The notes under the pieces are model-generated. The model saw only the letters and a list, made by a program, of their open reading frames with translations. It searched no databases and had not been told where the DNA came from. The position numbers and the translations under genes are program-made. DNA of 64,000 bases from Branchiostoma floridae. Taxonomy: Eukaryota; Chordata; Leptocardii; Amphioxiformes; Branchiostomatidae. Position 1 is the first letter of the stretch, and each line of letters starts with the position of its first letter. Positions 41,391 through 62,164 of this stretch are shown here, in pieces. The DNA lies in the NCBI RefSeq assembly GCF_000003815.2, contig NC_049989.1, positions 10,309,382-10,373,381 on the forward strand. Direction: 5' to 3'.

Positions 41391-42917
41391 GGCACGTATC
41401 TTACCGTGTATTTTCACGGCTTCGATTTTGGGTTATTTCGCAGGAGCGTGTCAATATCGCATCCCGAGCACGAACCCTGGAGCGCGATGATAAATCTAAT
41501 CATTATGTTCGTGACATGGTTACCTTGCGGGCCTTGGACCGTGATGACGTCGCTACCCTTTGATATTTACCGCGCGAACGTGTCTCACAGTTGTCATGTA
41601 GTAAATTTGCACGTATCGGTATCAAGGGGTGTTGTCTTTAGTAGTAACGTTATCTCTTTATGACAAATGGAGTTTTAGTGTGTCTGTGCGTCTGTCTGTC
41701 TGTCTGTGTATGTAGTTTGTGTTTCCGAATATTTGCAGTTAACATAACTTTAAAACCTCGGGATAGATTGTAATGATATTTGGTATGTAGATAGAGATTA
41801 GGAAGACAAAGGTCAGGGTCAATATTGGGCTAACTGCGTGTGACCTTGGTACTGCAGCAGAATTTTCAGTTTTTCTATCTTTTGTCCTGGACATGCTATG
41901 GTTTCGTTTCGACACCTATATACTTACTCAGTGGCTTGAAAGCAAGATATGAACTGAGAATGCACATTGGGTTGTACAATAACGTGTTACATTTGCTCAA
42001 AGAATTAACTGTGAAAAGTTGTTCTGGTCTCATAGTTGATTATAAAAAAGCCTTTGACTTCCCGTCATTACTGTCTCTTCAGTACAGACAAACAATTAGA
42101 TGCGTCTAAAATATTCACAATATTTAAATATCAGTATCTCTCGGTCTTCAAAACATAATGTCTGTGCATCTACCTTCTTCAAGACTTCTCGAAGGAGATG
42201 TGTTATGTGTTTAAGAAATCCGAAATGTCTGTCATAATGTCTTGTTTCTCAAAGAAAAATCCACGGGGATCCGTACGCCTTGAATATGCCTGAGTGCATC
42301 TTAAGATTGTCATGTTCTTGAAGAGGTTTAATAAATCACCGAGTTAGCACATGACAAACCGCATCGGTAAATACCCATAACGCTGCGTATTCGAATTACA
42401 GCTTTTGTATAAAGACATCAATTCGATTTTCCACTGCACGCACAAGTGTCATTTTCAAAGCACAGCGACAACAAAAAGACGACGCGAGGGACCTTCTAGC
42501 TCGTCCGTCTTAGGTTTTCGGATGATTGCGGCTGAGACAGACTGTCTCCTTGGAGATTTCTCTCCAGTCAAACCGGAACATTCATCTACTTGGAGAAGTA
42601 TAAAGACCGACAACGGATCACATCCGTTAGAGTAAGACGAAACTCATTATAGGATAAAGGGAGGGAAACCCCAGATGTCTTCGGCAAAATGGTTCCATGC
42701 ACGGAATTGTGTATATTACTGCATCGTCATATAGGGGATGTCCCTGTAGCTCAACTGGTTCAAATTAATTTTTGTAGATGCCAGACCCCATATCCACTAG
42801 GACGGTGCTCTCGACGAGCTCACTCTGTGACCTAAAATTTGACAGATCGCTTGATGAATTGTATAAAACAACAAATGTTTTCACGCTATGTGTGTTCTGT
42901 ATGCTGTGTTTTGGGTC

Positions 42918-43156
42918 GCAGTGAGAGCGCAACGCAATCGTCGTCTAGTGGAAAGGGTTCTGGCTAACTGGGGGCCCCTGGTTCAATCCTTCTCAATTGG
43001 AGCTGCACTAGTCCTTCAAGTGTTCGAAAAGGACGTTTAAGGGAAAGGGCTAGCAACACCTCCCTGTAAAAAATACCTTGCCACTGAAACATCAAGAAAC
43101 CTGCGGACTTATGTGCCACTATAGGCACTGCAAGGTCCAAACGAACGAACGAACGA
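42918..43156 (+). mobile_element. tRNA-derived SINE with (AACG)n tail
   Basis: Box A TCTAGTGGAAAGG and box B GGTTCAATCC (42980-42989), then a body with CAAGAAACCTGCGGAC and GGCACTGCAAGGTCC, and a tail (AACG)4. About 240 bp. Different from the SINEs at 30487 and 57694. Confidence 0.7.
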
Positions 43157-43712
43157 ATACCGTATCATTCACGGCATTCACACTTGTTACAATGTAGTAA
43201 TTCCTGTGTACGTTGTCGAGACAAGATAACCTTGTCACAGATGAAAACTGACGTATCATATGACACGCCGTGTCTGGTGCTCGTTCGGTACATTAAGTGC
43301 AGACGTCATAGTTGAGTTGTGCAATAGAAGGCACAAAATGGGAATACGATTACAGAGCTACCTGAACTCCTTCAAAATCCTCTTTTTCCTTGTAAATTTT
43401 GGCCCATTCTGGAAACTTTAAGGGTTCAAAGGAATATGGAGGGTCTTAGTTTTCCCATTTTGGTCAAAATTTGCTCAGTTAAGTTCAGCAGCTTAGTTCG
43501 CCTGCGAAAGGATTTTAGTTGTCGGGTCATACCGGTGGTATCAGGAGAAAACTGGGGTCTCTTTTTGAGCCGATCAACACCCTGTTTTCAATGGTTACAA
43601 AGATGACTCTTCTGACTTTCTGGTGGAGAAGAATTTAAGATCGAAATTGGGGTTAGTACTTTTCTAGAGCCTTATTTAAGTGTATTTTAACATGGTTTTC
43701 AATGGAGAGGTC

Positions 43713-43963
43713 TAAAGGTGGTATCTCACTGCACTTGGGACACCAGTGCGGCACTGCGGGGTTCGAAAGATTACTCAGCGAATTTCAGAGATAAAGAACG
43801 AATTTTCTCACGTTTTGTCTTTTGTCGTCTTCTAAGTCATACGTTTACGTATGACACAATATCTGAATTATAAAAGATCGGAGAACATAACACAACAGTG
43901 CTGCAGTGAACGAACCCCGCAGTGCTGCAACGGTGCCCCAAGTGCAGTGAGATACCACCCTTA
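43713..43963. mobile_element. MITE, AAGGTGGTATCTCACTGCAC ends
   Basis: Left AAGGTGGTATCTCACTGCAC, right GTGCAGTGAGATACCACC. The inside has GCGGGGTTCG and AATTTCAGAGATAAAGAACG. It directly abuts the next element at a shared TA (43962-43963). Confidence 0.75.
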
Positions 43964-44195
43964 AGGTGCACTCTACCCGCAATTGTGTCAAGCTGGCGTC
44001 GCTGCGGGGTTCATTCACTGCGTTACTGTTTTTTTTTTCCAATTAGATATTGCTTAACACGTAAAAGTATGACTTAGAAGGCGACAAAACACAAAAGGTA
44101 AGAAAATTTGTTCTTCATCTCTGAAATTCGTTGAGTATCTTTCGAACCCCACAGTGACGCAAACGTGACGCAAGTGCAGTGAGATACCACCTTTA
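43962..44195. mobile_element. Second MITE abutting the first; mixed ends
   Basis: Left end TTAAGGTGCACTCTACCCGC, with GTGTCAAGC..GTC as in 62679-62924; right end GCAGTGAGATACCACCTTTA as in 43713. The middle carries TTAGATATTGC..GTAAAAGTATG.CTTAGA, shared with 62679-62924. So its two ends belong to two subfamilies. Confidence 0.65.
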
Positions 44196-44465
44196 CTGTG
44201 TTATATATCTGCGCCGTTAACATTTTGCACTGCGTCATTCCGGATGGCTCTGTGGTAAAACTTGCCCTTCAAAGACCCTTGATCTGCCAGTCTTGCAGAA
44301 AATGTAGCATGTCTCGTTCACAGTTATACATCAATGGCAAAGCTGTACAGGGCTGGTGGAAGGGTCACGGTCAAGAGATATGAAGGGTATCCAGTGGTGC
44401 GTATGTGTCTGACGGACAGTCAGATAATTCACGGCACGGTACACATTTGCCAAGATGGTCGGACG

Positions 44466-44825
44466 TTAACCGAAGAAATATTAGATAGTTGAAAGTGGAA
44501 ATAATCTGGATAAGGCAATCTGTATGATATTGACATCTAATGCGCTATTATAGCACAATTACATCATTATTTCATAAAGTGAGCCGTTAAAAACGGCGCA
44601 AAAACAAGTCGCCCGAGGATTCCTGATTAAGACCTAATTTTGGGGGGTTTCAATGACAAGGAGTATCTTGGTGCGACTTGTCTCTGGGCCGTTTTTAACC
44701 GCTCAAATGATGAAATAATGATGTAAATCTGGGAATACAGTGCAGTAGATGTGAACATTATACAGATTGCCTTATCCAGCATGTTTTCATTTTTTACGCT
44801 GTAATATTGCTTAGATTGCCTTGAA
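44466..44825. mobile_element. TTAA-flanked foldback MITE, copy 3
   Basis: Same palindromic body as 18472-18843 (GAGCCGTTAAAAACGGCGC, AACAAGTCGC.CGAGGAT). Left TTAA is intact; right is mutated to TGAA. Confidence 0.75.
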
Positions 44826-45664
44826 TATGTATTTTATATTGTAAGAGGACTCTACTCTGTATTAACGCCCAATTCACTTAAATCCAATCATACACACAGA
44901 CGTCAAACCCATGAAATAGCTGAAGTAAAAAAAAATGATAATTGTAATTTCACATGTAGTTTATTTAGATATTTCATTTTTCCTGTATATCAATGCTTTG
45001 CTTTGCATTCAGTCATAAAGCATGTTTTTTAATCATCTTATTTGATTGGAAAGTTGTTTGTTTACAAAATAAATGTTTTATCCTGTTAAATCCAAAGGTA
45101 TTGCAGCATCATTTTGGTGTTGACAAATCTACATGGAAGGAACTACATCATGTCAAACAGTGTACGCATTACCGAATGTTTCTAAAAATAGGGAACATGT
45201 AGCCATATGATATTGGTCCTGTTCTTGATTTTACATGTGTATCATTGCATTATATAAACCACTAAAGCGTTTCCTTTGTATCAGAAGGCCCACAAAACAT
45301 TTCCAGCCAATACTTTTATGACTAATACTTCATGTTTTCCAAGCCATATAAGCATCGACTTTCGTCCATACGTGTCTGAAAGACGAGAATACCATTTTAT
45401 AGTTAGGGCAGCAATTTTCAGCCAGTAATCCCCATTTTACCATGGGCCTTGAGGCTATTGGACTTCGGCTCAGGGTTTCATTATGAAAGGATTTGGGGGC
45501 TTTGGTGGGAGGCAAGTACGTAAAGCCGTGGCATTTTCTTTACCGCCCTTCGGCGTGACACGTCTGACATTTCAGCAACCAGAGGTAATATCACAAAGAG
45601 CAGACGAAACCCTCTGAAAATTAATGACGTCTGCTTTTATAAGCAGTGGACAAAACGTAGAGTT

Positions 45665-45790
45665 AAGGTGGTATCTCACTGCACTTGGGGCACCGGTGCG
45701 GCACTGCGGGGTTCGTTGATGACTCAACGAATTTCAGAGATAAAGAACGAATTTTCTTACGTTTTGTGCATTTTGTTGTTTCAGGCGTAA
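45665..45790. mobile_element. Half copy of the GTGGTATCTCACTGCAC MITE
   Basis: TTAAGGTGGTATCTCACTGC and the following 100 bp match 43713-43820. No right end found. Confidence 0.6.
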
Positions 45791-46432
45791 CATTTTCTTC
45801 CTACCTTATTCTATACGTATACAGATATTTACTTTCGCCAAGAAGGTCAGTTTTCTTGTCTGTTTGTGATCTGTAAACTTAAGAAAATGTGGAAGCCACG
45901 ATATTTGATAGTTGAGTATATAGATGTTGGGAAAACAAAGAAACGTACGATCATTGGAATTAATACATGTGAATCAAAGACATGCAAATCATCGATCATG
46001 AATTTAATTTATTTTCAGTTTCATAACTTGTGAAGTAAGGACAATAGTATGAGGAAAATTAAAAACCTTCTGTCCAGGTCCAATGTGTATAGATGAAAAC
46101 TTAACACATTCATTTGAATCTTTATGGGTTCCTATGCTATTACTTTGAGCTTAGTATCGGTTTCCTGGAGTTTTATAGCTGCAAGGTCCGGCGATTATAC
46201 ACGGCTATTTCAACGATTGACTCGTTTTACGATATTGAGTCTCTTTATATCCACACAACACGACGATATAACATCGAAAATATTGATTGTCAAATATACA
46301 CAGATAACTTTCAGATATCGGAAACTGGTTTTTAAAGTGGTCATCTCACCACGCTGCGCCAAACTGCGCTAGGAAAGTACAGATTTGCCTTTTACCAGAC
46401 ATTTCTCTAGCGTTCTTTCCGGCATTTGCTAA

Positions 46433-46530
46433 GGGTGGTATCTCACTGCACTTGGGGCATCAGTGCGGCACTGCTGGGTTCGAAAGATTACTCAACGAAT
46501 TTCAGAGATAAAGAACAAATTTTCTAACGG
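46433..46530. mobile_element. Half copy of the GTGGTATCTCACTGCAC MITE
   Basis: AAGGGTGGTATCTCACTGCA..GGGTTCGAAAGATTACTCAA matches 43713-43810; truncated on the right. Confidence 0.6.
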
Positions 46531-46732
46531 TTTTCTAACGGAATTCAAATACATAAATTTCGACGTTTTGAGAATTGCACGTTTAAAACATCAAAATAAT
46601 TTCAGGCGACGAATCGCGCCGCTTTGCGAACGTCGCTTTGCGCAATCCGGCACAGCCCAGTGTAATACCCACTTATCAAATAAACATCTCAACATATAAG
46701 CTATGATATGATATAACGACAAGTTCTCAATT

Positions 46733-55465
<8,733 letters not shown>

Positions 55466-56029
55466 CTGGAAAAGAACGATTGATAAGTAAGCAAAACGTA
55501 TCGCTGAGCATAATTGTCTTCTAGCCATGGCCTAAGGAGCTATAGATAGCAGAGTTTGGCAATAATAGGGTTAGTAATTGGCAAGGAAAGCCAACCCCGA
55601 TAAAGTTAAGAGAAACTGAACTTAAATGTTAACGTTTTCCCTGTGTGAACCAATGAAACCCTTTATGGTGGCTAAACGTCCCTAATTAATAGACTAACTT
55701 TCCGTATTTTTCAGCCAACGTAGTTAGTGTGGTAGAAACCGATTGACTATGTAGCGTATTCAATTTGTGGCCGATCCCAATAAAATTATGGCATCTTCAG
55801 ACATTTTTTAAGAAGAACACAGATAACTATGTAAATCACGTCTGTGTTAAAATAAACACACAAAAATAAATAACGAGTCGAAAAATATTTATATGTCAAG
55901 TTAACTTTTAATGTCACGCGGCCGCGCGGTTTTAAAAAGTACTTAAAATTAGTGATCACTTCTTCAGCTTTTCCGTTTCATTGCTACAGAGTCAACGGTA
56001 ATAGAAGTTACCAGCGTATTAATCTTCCA

Positions 56030-56420
56030 TAAAATTGTATCTAAGGCTACGCTTAAGCAGGGGGTGCTGATTAAGCTGTTACACCGTGGCGTATTCATTG
56101 GCATATCTCCACATGTCACAACTTTACCACACAATACCATGCGCAGATTCCACGCCTACGCCTTTATATGTACAAGCCACATCGCGATTCTACGGCTAAT
56201 CAAGACGTAATGCGTGTCTCCTAAAAGGCGTCTCCGGGCCGCTAGATACGACAGTAATTACCGCTACACGGCGACAATTACAGGACTGACGGACGCGATC
56301 CCCACGCCGTCCCGCAGACGAGATTGAGTTATCCGGGGCCCCGTGGCTTCTCCACTGAATCTAACATGACATCTACCCGCGTAATCTATGCCATCTGGGG
56401 CGGATTCTGACAACGCAAAG
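56030..56420. promoter_or_regulatory. Candidate conserved noncoding / regulatory block
   Basis: Non-repetitive, GC- and CpG-rich stretch about 0.6-1 kb upstream of the first visible WSCD exon. It has several homeodomain-type cores (GTAATTACC, ACAATTACA, GGCTAATCAAG, TGATTAAGC) and open frames in no strand. It resembles an enhancer or promoter block by composition only. Confidence 0.25.
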
Positions 56421-57032
56421 CCGAAAATTGACTCCCTACTGCCGCGCAGTCACATCAAGCGGAAATTTTTATTTACGACCGTGAGCAAAATATCTTTCAA
56501 GTAGACTGCCCAGAGTTCGCTATCTTTGGCCTCCTCTACCTGTATTCCTGGAGTAACAAAAGTTTCAAGAGCCCAAGCCTCCGTAAGATATCTAGAGCTT
56601 TTTTTGTAGAGCGCCATATTTGATTATAGTTATGTTCATGAATTATGACAGTACGACTTTGACCTGTCATATGACAAGCATGTAACTGCCAAAACACACA
56701 AAAACAGACAAGGAGCAATATCTTTCCATAATAATTATCTTTTATCGTCCCCAGGACTTGGAATATTTGTCATACCTGATTAATGACGATGTATGTATAG
56801 TTGTGCCAACTCTAAACGCTATTTCCTGTCCCTTCCCCAAGTCTAACAGTTGCATTGACGCCATTTTCCCACTCACTTCCTGTCACTCAACTGTATTTAC
56901 ATATCTACGGGCACACACCGCAACAGAAATCCAGACACACCGAAGACAAAACTTCGCACAGCCAACAATATGTTGTAGAAATGTAGGCATTTGCGAGTAT
57001 AACAGTGTCTTTACGCGAAGAGGGAGGAAAAA

Positions 57033-57070
57033 TCTCGGTAGTAGTAGTAGTACTAGTAGTAGTAGTAGTA
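57033..57070. repeat. (TAG)n trinucleotide repeat
   Basis: About 12 TAG/AGT units with one interruption (ACTAGT). Confidence 0.85.
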
Positions 57071-57618
57071 GACTGGTTTATTCAACAATAGACATAACGT
57101 TCCTCCTGGTAGGCTGAATTGCGAGGATATTACAATACATACAAATAACAAACTGTGACGAGATATTAAAAACAATGGATCAATTATAAAATCATGACAC
57201 CAAATTTCTAGTTGAAAGGCTTAGACTTTAATACTTTGGCAAACCAGACTTGTGAAAATGAGTACGTAACATGAAATAAAACCATAAAGATTCGTGGCAC
57301 GATGGTGTCTGTCTAAGTAATGACTACGAAAGAATAAGCACGTTTCAAGGTTACAAAGTCAAGGCGAACTAAGTCAATGATGAAAGGACAGTGATACCTT
57401 AGATGGTAATCACATCTTTCACCCTAAGACAAGATAAGTCGGGACTGTCAAAAACAATTTTAGTCCCAACCCGATAGGGTTGGAGGGAACTTCTGTACTT
57501 TATCATTAACACATATGATAGGACATGATAAGGATGCGTTGGGTGGTATCCCAAAAAGCTTATACGGATTCTAATATTGTATTTTTTGTTGCTGGGGTCA
57601 ATAGAATAACAGAATAAT

Positions 57619-58080
57619 GTGGACTTCAGCACCAAGGACAGGTACAATCCTCTTTGTAACAGTGTTTATTTTCCCCTTTGTTTACCTTGTTGCCGGTGCA
57701 ATGGCCTGTAGCCGGTGCAATGGCCTAGTGGTTAGAGTGTTCGCCTTGCATTCGGAAGGTCGTGAGTTCGATCGCGGCCGAGTCATAATAAAGACTATAA
57801 AAATGGTACATGCTGCTTTCTCTGCTTAGCACTCAGCATTCGGGAAAGAGTATGGAAGTTGAACACACACCACTACCAGTGGACTAGCCCCCTGCTGTAG
57901 CGATTGCGTTGTGTGTGGCCCAGGGTTAATGAAACAGAGATGGACACCGCCCTATGTGCCAGAAATAGGCACCGCCCTTGGCGCGGGGAGGGTTTAACTA
58001 ACTTAACTAACCTTGTTGCATTATTACAACAGGTAGACACCTGCGTAATGTGACTGTTGAAACGTGCTTGATGCATGTAA
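57619..58080 (+). repeat. ~110-bp direct repeat, copy 1, split by a SINE
   Basis: ACTTCAGCACCAAGGACAGG, CAGTGTTTATT and then TTGTTGCATTATTACA.CAGG match 58366-58480. In this copy the SINE 57694-58009 interrupts the sequence at TTGTTGC. Confidence 0.8.
57694..58009 (+). mobile_element. tRNA-derived SINE with 10-bp target duplication
   Basis: Head GCAATGGCCTAGTGGTTAGA (box A) and GTGAGTTCGATCGC (box B-like); the first 20 bp of the head are partly duplicated. Body includes GGACACCGCCCTATGTGCC, tail (TTAACTAA)n. Exact target duplication ACCTTGTTGC at 57684-57693 and 58010-58019. The paralogous site at 58366-58480 lacks the insertion. Confidence 0.88.
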
Positions 58081-58365
58081 CAAGAGCGAGTGACTGACTA
58101 GCATACTGGTTAATTTAATCACGGACAAACCAATTCTCACTGTATAAAAATCAGTGTATTGTGGGGACTATTCCTTTTACAGATTGCTGTAACGCAGCAG
58201 CGAAACTAGTCTAACGATTAAAAATAGAAAAAAAAACATACTGAGATTTGAGCTATAACTTAGAAGACGCATATCATAAAGCACAGCACAGAAGCATTAT
58301 ATAATTCATTGCTAAAAGGCTAAAAGAATGAAAATGCAGGTCAAGAACGGAAACAGAATATTTCG

Positions 58366-58480
58366 GACTTCAGCACCAAGGACAGGGACAACCCTCCTTG
58401 TATCAGTGTTTATTGTTCACCGTGTTCATCTTGTTGCATTATTACAGCAGGTAGACATTTGAGCAATGAGAATGTTGTAA
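58366..58480 (+). repeat. ~110-bp direct repeat, copy 2 (empty SINE site)
   Basis: Uninterrupted counterpart of 57619-57693 plus 58010-58060: CTTGTTGCATTATTACAGCA has no SINE. Confidence 0.8.
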
Positions 58481-58595
58481 CGTCCTCGGGGCTAATTTTT
58501 GAACACGGGACCCCATTTCACGTTCATTCGGAAAGACGAAAGCACCTCCAAACAGGGTGTCCTCCCCTTGATTCGAACCTGAGTGTCTCCATTAG

Positions 58596-58800
58596 GCTTA
58601 GGTCACATTTCAACAAAGGGGCCCGGCCGGGCAGCTTTCAAAAACGAAAAATATGATATAAAAGACATCAAAATACACAAAATGTCAGCATAAGATTCAT
58701 GGGCATAATCTGAGTATATGTGTAGGTATACATTTGAATTTTTCGTTTCTTTAAACATCCCGGACGGGCCCCGGTTTGAAAATGTGACTCAGGCCTTACC
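58596..58800. mobile_element. MITE, TTAGGTCACAT..GGCCCGGCCGGG family, copy 2
   Basis: CTTAGGTCACATTT..GGGGCCCGGCCGGG at the left; CCCGGACGGGCCCCGG..GTGACTCAGGCCTTACC at the right. Full-length copy of the family at 50958-51170. Confidence 0.75.
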
Positions 58801-59234
58801 AGCTTATCACAACCAGGAACATTACTGTAAAGCCGCTGCCAAATGAGCTATACGTACATCCGTAATTATCTTAGACTGAAGCATACAACATTAGATGTGG
58901 AACACCGATCGCCGTGCAGTATACAATAAGGCCTAGGGAAAAATGTGTTTCCTCTTGACCGATCCAGGACTTTTTTTTTAGGGTTGGACGCTGGCAAGGG
59001 ATAAAGTACTTTGTGATACAAAATAGTACAGGTACAAGTTATTTCTTTATGACTTAGATATGATGTCTTACATTGTTTAAAATATTTGTCGGATGAATTT
59101 AGACGAAAGCTGTAATACCCCCTTCACATTAGGCGCGATTCGATCGGACGACGAGTCTGCGAGCTCTAAATTACGAGGAGGCATGACCCTGATGCCGACG
59201 AAGAAACCATCTTCTGTCGAGTTGATATCACTGA

Positions 59235-59292
59235 ATAACCCATTTCAAAAACAACGGATATAGGTTACCCCGCGGACAAAGGTAAACTAGCT
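59235..59292. mobile_element. Right-end fragment, GTTCACCTTTATCCG MITE family
   Basis: AAACAACGGATATAGGTTAC..CGCGGACAAAGGTAAACTA matches the right end of 27478-27691. Confidence 0.6.
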
Positions 59293-59358
59293 TACCCCAA
59301 GCATTGGGGTGCTTTTATACCGTATAATGATATTTTTCATTACAATTTCTCATCCCAT

Positions 59359-59530
59359 AGATATTGGAAAATGCGGGGATTTTTTCACTTCCTTGTATAA
59401 AAATAAATTCAGTTTTGCAACAACGACAACAATAATGCAGGTACAATTTGACTAGTTGACTTCATTTTTTTGTACCTGGCCTCTAGAAAAATATCAAGGT
59501 ATATTGCTGTTTAGATATAAGTGTAATTAT
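59359..59530 (+). repeat. Near-exact inverted duplicate of the window's right edge
   Basis: These 172 bases up to the gap equal the reverse complement of 63828-64000, apart from one extra base in a T/A run (7 versus 8). No other repeat pair in this window is this similar. Confidence 0.95.
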
Positions 59531-59630
59531 NNNNNNNNNNNNNNNNNNNNNNNNNNNNNNNNNNNNNNNNNNNNNNNNNNNNNNNNNNNNNNNNNNNNNN
59601 NNNNNNNNNNNNNNNNNNNNNNNNNNNNNN
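59531..59630. other. Assembly gap (100 N)
   Basis: One hundred N. The sequence immediately left of it is present, inverted, at the right end of the window. Confidence 0.98.
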
Positions 59631-61212
59631 AGAAATGACGCAGGAGTATACGCAAAGATGGCAGGGTTCTGAATACAGGTCAGGGTCATGCCTCCTTGTA
59701 ATTTAGAGCTTGCAGCCTCATAGTCCGATAGAATCGCGCCTAATGTGAAGGGGGTATAACGACAACAAAATGAGAATGCCTATCTACAGAGTGTATTTTT
59801 CAGAAACACAATAGAAACACAACGTTTACTTTCCTGGGCCTAACTGCATCGCATTGGTTGTGCTCACTTAGAGACAATAATATGGAATCCAGTACCAATG
59901 ACAGAGCCATTCTAACTCTGTGTCTTATGTCGAACCAGAAGTAATTAATGCTTCAGGCGAAGCGTAATAATGTTCCAATAACTTATAGTGCAATGCCGCT
60001 TTGCTATATGTATAGCTACCTCTTATAGCTAAGCTTATCGGATAATTTCTACTCTTTCCGACAAGTGTGCTTGGTTCTTTTACATGTATAAGGGTACAAC
60101 TGTGCTAAGTTTCCACCTCAGCCCACAGAAGCTTTATGTTAGGCGTGTCTGGAATATTGTATTGTATGTTCATAGTTTTTTAAATACAGTATAGTGACAG
60201 GGTGTGAGTGGGAATACAAGACGAGATGTAAACAGAGACTGGAAGGATGCAAAGGTCAACATAAAGGCTGAAAAAGTATTCCCCGTAGGCTGACAGGAAG
60301 TCATATGCTATTCACGTTCACTGTAGAGTGGCAGGAATTGATGTATGTACACATGTATCATTGGGCAATATCTAATAAAACCTCATTTGCATAATTGTTC
60401 CAGACAAACGAAATACTCTGAATATCTAACGAACTTCGTAAAATATTCAGAGTATCTCTTTAAGGCATGAGTCTTCGACCTCTTGTTACCTTGTATCGTA
60501 CACAGCGCTGCGTACAGAATGTCAATCGCAGCGTAGTGCAAAAACTCTACCTCTCCTCTGATACTCATTTAGAAAGAATGAACGATAGGGTATTATTGCC
60601 AGGGACTAGCGCTTCGTGTCGGCTTATCTAAATACCCTAACTAAGCCGGGAAATCTCTTGATTGCTTTCGAGAGAGAGAACAACGCTTGCAGCATAAAAA
60701 CGCTTGGATAAGGACGTATGGTATGCATATTTAGGAAAAGGTAGGAATAGAAATTCGGGTATGGAGGAAACCACTGATTTACATTGATATTAATCCCACG
60801 TGTGTGCTGTATAGTTGTGACAGGTAGTTCTGACAGTGGTATTAGAATGCTAAGCTGTTTCGGTACGATGCATATGAAAAGTTTTTTCACAGTGTACTGT
60901 AACAGTGATGATGCTAGAGTGTTGCAACAGGATTTTATGAGAATCAAGAATCTGAATAGCTTTCAGCGAAAATAAGGAAGAATTAGTTGTACATGTGTTT
61001 TGCGTCGTTTTTATGTTTTGATATAGATAAACTAGAACATGCCGCTAGGGGGCCCAAAACTAAGTTACCTCCTACCCTTACGTTAAGTTGCCCACCACTA
61101 AAAAAATCACGGCCATAGCGTGTCCGTCTGTCCTGAACACCAGAAATCAAAATCGTAAGTTTGGCTGCAGTACAGTAGAAAGCCACTAGGAGACCTGTTA
61201 GTGCCGAAGATT

Positions 61213-61237
61213 CAGACATACACAGACAGACAGACAC

Positions 61238-61268
<31 letters not shown>

Positions 61269-61432
61269 CACACAGACAGACAGGCAGACAGACAGACAGA
61301 CACAGACACATACACACACACACACGCACATGCATACATAGATACACACACACACAACACACACACACACTAACACACACACACTAACACACACACACAC
61401 ACACACGCACACACACATAGACAGGCATGTAC
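61213..61432. repeat. CAGA / CA microsatellite
   Basis: (CAGA)n tracts grade into (CA)n. Cys-Val-rich open frames on the minus strand are artefacts of this repeat. Confidence 0.95.
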
Positions 61433-61494
61433 ACACAAAGACAAACGATACCGAAAGCATAACCTTCTTCGCCAAGGCGTGTATGTGTGTGAGG

Positions 61495-61706
61495 TACTGT
61501 AAATGTATTTAAGTTCGCGGGGATTTAATTTCGCGGCAGCGTGAAAAGGACTTTTCGCGGTGGATTTAAGTTCGCGATAACACCATAGACTGCAATCTAA
61601 TATCATAATAGAAAAAATGTTCGCGGTGGTTTTAAATTCGCGGTGAAGTGGTCACCGCGAAAACCGCGAACATTAATCCACCGCGAACATTTCTGCATTT
61701 ACAGTA
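61495..61706. mobile_element. MITE rich in TTCGCGG, copy 2
   Basis: TA-CTGTAAATGTATTTAAG at the left, CATTTCTGCATTTACAG-TA at the right, with exact TA at both ends. Same body as 32758-32940, plus an extra CCGCGAACATTAATCCA near the right end. Confidence 0.8.
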
Positions 61707-62164
61707 TTGTCTTCACATTCCAAGTAGAGATATATTTCACAAAAACCCTCTGTGCTTTGTAAAAATGGGATTCCTTAACAGAACGAAACTATGTCTAGAA
61801 AATCAGATACCCGTGTTCCGACAGTACCGTCACTTCACTTCCTCACCGGTGTTACGCACATTTAAGTAGTAATTTTTGCCAGAGTGTATTTACTTTATCC
61901 AAACACCATCCCATTCTATCAACCACGCTGACCCTTATAACAGATATGCACCGTAGGCAATCTCAGTCGGACAGGCAATCCACCAGATGTGCCCACGTGT
62001 TTCTCCACCTCATCAGCACTCTACCGCCCCTCGGGCAAAACACGAGACAAAGATTGGACCAGAACCAAATGTTTGGTGCGTCAACGTGCCAAAGTTTTTC
62101 TCCTATTTGCGTTGATGGGCTGAACAAGTATTCCCAGAAGTATCATCTATCAACGCCCCCTTTT

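Larger units (their letters stand above)
36938..46732. other. Intergenic, repeat-rich region
   Basis: Between the LRR receptor (plus strand) and the 3' end of the sulfotransferase gene (minus strand). I recognise no coding exon. It contains two TTAA foldbacks, a CAGGGCTC-type repeat, a SINE, an inverted-repeat element at 39855-40335 and the GTGGTATCTCACTGCAC elements. A CCAAT box and a GGGCGG box lie near 38075-38125, with no exon attached. Confidence 0.5.
59116..59756. mobile_element. TA-flanked inverted-repeat element interrupted by a gap
   Basis: Left TA-CCCCCTTCACATTAGGCG, right CGCCTAATGTGAAGGGGG-TA. The arms extend about 60 bp to CTCTAAATTAC / GTAATTTAGAG. Outer arms are related to 22998-23234. 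The inside includes a MITE right end (59235-59292), the duplicated segment 59359-59530 and the N gap, so its structure is uncertain. Confidence 0.7.

Noticed and set aside
60490-60568. Minus-strand segment EVEFLHYAAIDILYAALCTI ending at a GTAACA donor
   Set aside because: Looks exon-like but has no recognised homology, acceptor or partner exon.
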